NCBI GenBank assembly: GCA_021234155.1
Contig: JAJEKV010000559.1
Span: forward strand, 83,597-147,596
Direction of reading: 5' to 3'
DNA from: Isoetes taiwanensis
Lineage: Eukaryota > Streptophyta > Lycopodiopsida > Isoetales > Isoetaceae
Length of the DNA stretch: 64,000 nt
How positions within the stretch are numbered: the stretch's first letter is position 1; every line of letters begins with the position of its first letter. The position numbers were made by a program, and so were the translations under genes. Shown here piece after piece: positions 60,701 to 64,000 of this stretch. The notes beneath the pieces were generated by a model, which saw only the letters and a list, made by a program, of their open reading frames with translations, ran no database searches and was not told where the DNA came from.

Positions 60701-63700
60701 ATTATGAATATTAAAGATTGCAAGTACAATCTATTTATTTTAAAATCGCCTTTATTAAAGATTTAGACAAATGTAATGTAACAAATACTAACTGCCTAAC
60801 TAAATATTACTCTAGCTCTCTCGGTAATGTATGTTTAAGCCTTCTTTACCAAAATTCCCTTGCATCATTTCAAGTGGATCAACATTTATATTTCTTACAT
60901 AACATAAATTTGAAATGAACCTAAAATCAATAAATATCAAGGTGACTCTATATAATGTTCTATCAATGGAATTTTTGGCACATTTATTCCTACACCTGTG
61001 ATAATAGTGTTCTAGAAGCCAATGGTGTTGACTTCGTAACAATTGTATCTTGGCATCCTTCCAAACCACCCAAATTAGCATGAGCTATGGTAACATTAGG
61101 TCGAGCATTTTGAAATAGAGTGCACCCAGAAGGAAATGATATTTGGGGAAGAACAGAATATATTGACCTAAAATAATTTGTGGTAAAAAGTGTTAGCCTA
61201 CAAATTTTGGAGATCGTTGCATTTCCCTCTATATTTCTACTTTCTTAAGAAAGAATAACATATTTCTACTTGTTCTACATCCATAGAGTATAAGTAGATT
61301 CCTACTAAGGTTCAGCTTTTGAGCATGGTTCCAAATACTATTGTAGTTATGTTTGGAGTAGGGCATGCCTCCTCCTGTCTTGAGCTATTGTGAGTTTGAG
61401 AGTTATATAAGAGGTGCCTCACAGTGTTGAGCCAAGGTTAAATTAATCTAGGAAACATGCTGGCAATTGGGTTTCTCTTTTCCGTTGAAAATAAATTGAT
61501 GACCCCCTTCATTTGGGGATATTATCAGGCACTACTATGTGCAAGGAGGAGAATTTGGTTTCTTGGGCAGGGAGGATTTGGTTTCTTGACTTTCAGAGTC
61601 CAATGGGTCAGTCTTTATCAAAAGCAAAAAAGAGGGGTGGGGGGGTGCCATTGCGGCAATGGTCTACTTATTAGGCCTTTGATTTGACCTAATCCAACCA
61701 CAAGTTCAATTTCCATGACTACAATTGAGTAGGAGCGTGGTGAGCGGTGGGTGAGTGCAAGTCACAAAGGTGAGACATTTCAACTATCTCCTCTGTTCGA
61801 TCACATTAGTACAAAGAAGAAGAAAGAAAAATGAAAGACAAATGTTTGGAATCCATTTTCAAAAGTTGGCTGACCTCAATCAAAAAATTTATAAGCATAG
61901 TTTGTATGCAATGTTCTGGATGATTTTACCGGGTCACTACTTTTCCAAGTGCCTTGTGAATACAGATTGGTCATTGCTTGAAGCTTACATCTTGTAATTC
62001 TTGTACCGATTGTGTGCCACTTGCCGCCACCACTGTTGCTCTAACAAAGATGACACAATAACACACATACTTGTATCACCGAGGGAAATACGTGAATGGT
62101 CGATGGTTTAGTACCCTGAGAAGCCATTGTGAAGATCAGAAAACAAGAAACCTTTTTAAAATATATATTATGCATTTGCAAAATAAACAAAGATTTTACG
62201 TGGAGTGTCATCTCCGAAGAAAATGTCATGACTATTGTCCATGAAATTGAAAGGATCTTGTACCCAAACAAGGTTAAACGTCATTATAAGAAATGAATAC
62301 TTCAAATCAAGGATCTTCAAGATATGTTGAGGTCTACGATGAGTGAGGTTCATGAATTCCTACAAAGATAACCCGAGTTGCTATAGGGGTAAAGAACAAT
62401 ATTCATTCTTATTGCTGTTGCATGGTAAAAGAAGAAGAATCAATTTTTTATGTAAAGACTAGGAGTTTTTTTTTACACCAAAAGTTAGGGATTAGAAACC
62501 ACCTTCTTTGCCGAAATTGCTGGGTTCGGAAACATCAGGGAGCCTTGTGGGGGCTGGAGAAGGCATGGCGGGCAATGTAATGTGATGTGATGAAGGCTTT
62601 TGTAATCTTCACGTAATGATGGGGACTTGATGATGGCGCATTGAAACGAAGCCACGCTTAGCGAGCCAATTCGCAAGCATATTCATGAAAGGGTAACTAA
62701 CGATGATATGACAACAACGCCATCGCGTGCTACATTTGTGTCTTTGCTTCCTCCTAGAGACTCAAAATCGCATTATCTTTTCTTATGAAACCGCCTCCTG
62801 GATGAACCGGAGATATATGATGTGAAGCTTAAAACGCAGAATAGAATAGGACACAGAACACGAGCTAATTGTCAACAAAACCCACAAAGAACGCTACAAA
62901 GCCGTCCATGCATTCCACTAGCCACATACAACTGATTTATATGGGGGCAAAGGGAAATAATCATTTCATTCATGACTTATTTGTTGTTTAAATGGAGGCT
63001 AACCAGATTGATCACCGATGAGGCGACATTTGCTAACATTTAAGCCATCCACGAAAAGTCAAAGTATTGTTACTTAAATTATTTTCTCCTCAGACGAACT
63101 AAGAAGCCCAAATTTCAGCCTGCTTTCTTCCGTCCGGCTTTTTAGGGCAATCAATCTACAGTGTTCTGTGAGGTCTATTGCTCTGCTGCTCATGCTATTC
63201 AATAAAGATGTTTCCATGCTTCACAAGTAATCGCTGCGGACAAGGGCTTCATGTAATATTTTGCGTAATCTTTAAACGCATAAAAGACGATGAAGGGGAA
63301 ATATCTGCTCAAGTAGACAACATTTATGCTTTGTTATTGTATTTCAAATGTAATCTGTCGATTGCTATTCTGTTCTTGAAGATGTAAATTGCAAGTTGTT
63401 TTATGGTATCTCCGTGAAAATAACTAGTAGTGAGGCAAGCTTGAGGTGAAGGTGCTACGGGCATCGAACGATGATCGACCAACATGCATACAATAGAAAC
63501 CGCAAATAAAAAGCATCATAGTAAAGGGGACTTCAAAGTTGGACAATAGATATTGATTTTTATTGTATGTGCTTTGCATAAATATCAGTTCATAGAGATT
63601 TTTTTTAATTTTGCCCCTAATTATATATATCTACCTTTAACTATGGAGTTTGGTCCCTTAGAGTTTTTTTGTAAAATATCTTGCATTAACATCGGGCATG

Positions 63701-63835
63701 ATATAATTTAAAATGGATAAGGTACTAGTTTCAATGTAGATGTCCACTGTGTGTTTGTTTTGCTCAAAGATAGAGGCTGGTGGCCCAAACAAAGGCTAAA
63801 CCACTAGACAATGTGTAATTACTTTAGACACCCCC
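60701..63835. other. No recognisable gene
   Basis: AT-rich DNA with frames up to 89 codons (minus, 60,812-61,081) and no recognisable domain. A 42-base region at 61,546-61,588 contains GATTTGGTTTCTTG-like phrases repeated twice. A G-run lies at 61,638-61,646. Confidence 0.35.
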
Positions 63836-63880
63836 CTCCTCCCAAAAAAAAAAAGAAAAAAAAAAAGAAGAAGTTAGGAA
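63836..63880. repeat. Purine-rich low-complexity tract
   Basis: C-rich bases are followed by A-runs broken by single G and GAA repeats. It is simple sequence with no further meaning that I can support. Confidence 0.9.
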
Positions 63881-64000
63881 GCTTTGTGATGATGGGAAGA
63901 TGGAAACATGCAAAAAAGTTGAACAAGCTGAATCCTGAATTGTTTGACTTGGAATGGACAGCCATTTGAACTAGAAATGTTCTTGTGTACCAAATCTATT
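63881..64000. other. Window end, nothing recognised
   Basis: No open frame of note; the sequence is cut by the window edge. Confidence 0.4.

Overview
The window looks like nuclear DNA of a land plant. The evidence is a split gene for the plant-type non-phosphorylating NADP-dependent glyceraldehyde-3-phosphate dehydrogenase (GAPN, ALDH11 family) with ten short exons and consensus GT-AG borders, plus long repeat-rich stretches holding an LTR retrotransposon, foldback and MITE-like elements and many minisatellites. There are no operons, ribosome binding sites, CRISPR arrays, rRNAs or convincing tRNAs. The low gene density suggests a large genome, but the species cannot be fixed from the sequence.

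Layout. 1-5,880: degenerate, mostly unrecognised. 6,050-8,625 (minus): GAPN, the only gene I can name. A G-box lies about 220 bases upstream of its ATG and an inverted-repeat element (8,905-9,835) borders its promoter. 9,840-22,580: repeat-derived DNA with four tandem arrays, one truncated foldback copy and a weak RNase-H-like remnant. 22,585-26,760: a tandem array split by a gag-only LTR retrotransposon on the minus strand (about 22,952-26,663). 26,760-36,160: degenerate DNA, then a foldback element (30,904-33,036) interrupted by a 1.1-kb insertion that is flanked by a perfect 10-base duplication, then two dispersed repeat families. 36,600-45,080 (plus): a low-repeat stretch with a series of plausible exons of one unrecognised gene. 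45,100-57,890: mostly unrecognised. 57,900-60,700: a second copy of a dispersed repeat, exact short tandem duplications, a tRNA-like hairpin, and two neighbouring MITE-like elements sharing palindromic termini. 60,700-64,000: nothing recognisable.

Open frames are short everywhere; the longest is 156 codons and is probably not coding. Nearly every GAPN exon carries a one-base frameshift while protein similarity and splice sites are preserved. This fits uncorrected indel errors in a long-read assembly at least as well as it fits a pseudogene, and it limits every coding call here. I found no sign of a new defence, regulatory or metabolic system. The more unusual structures are the nested insertion with its 10-base duplication, the alternating 72-base minisatellite, the retroelement inside a tandem array and the paired palindrome-ended elements.
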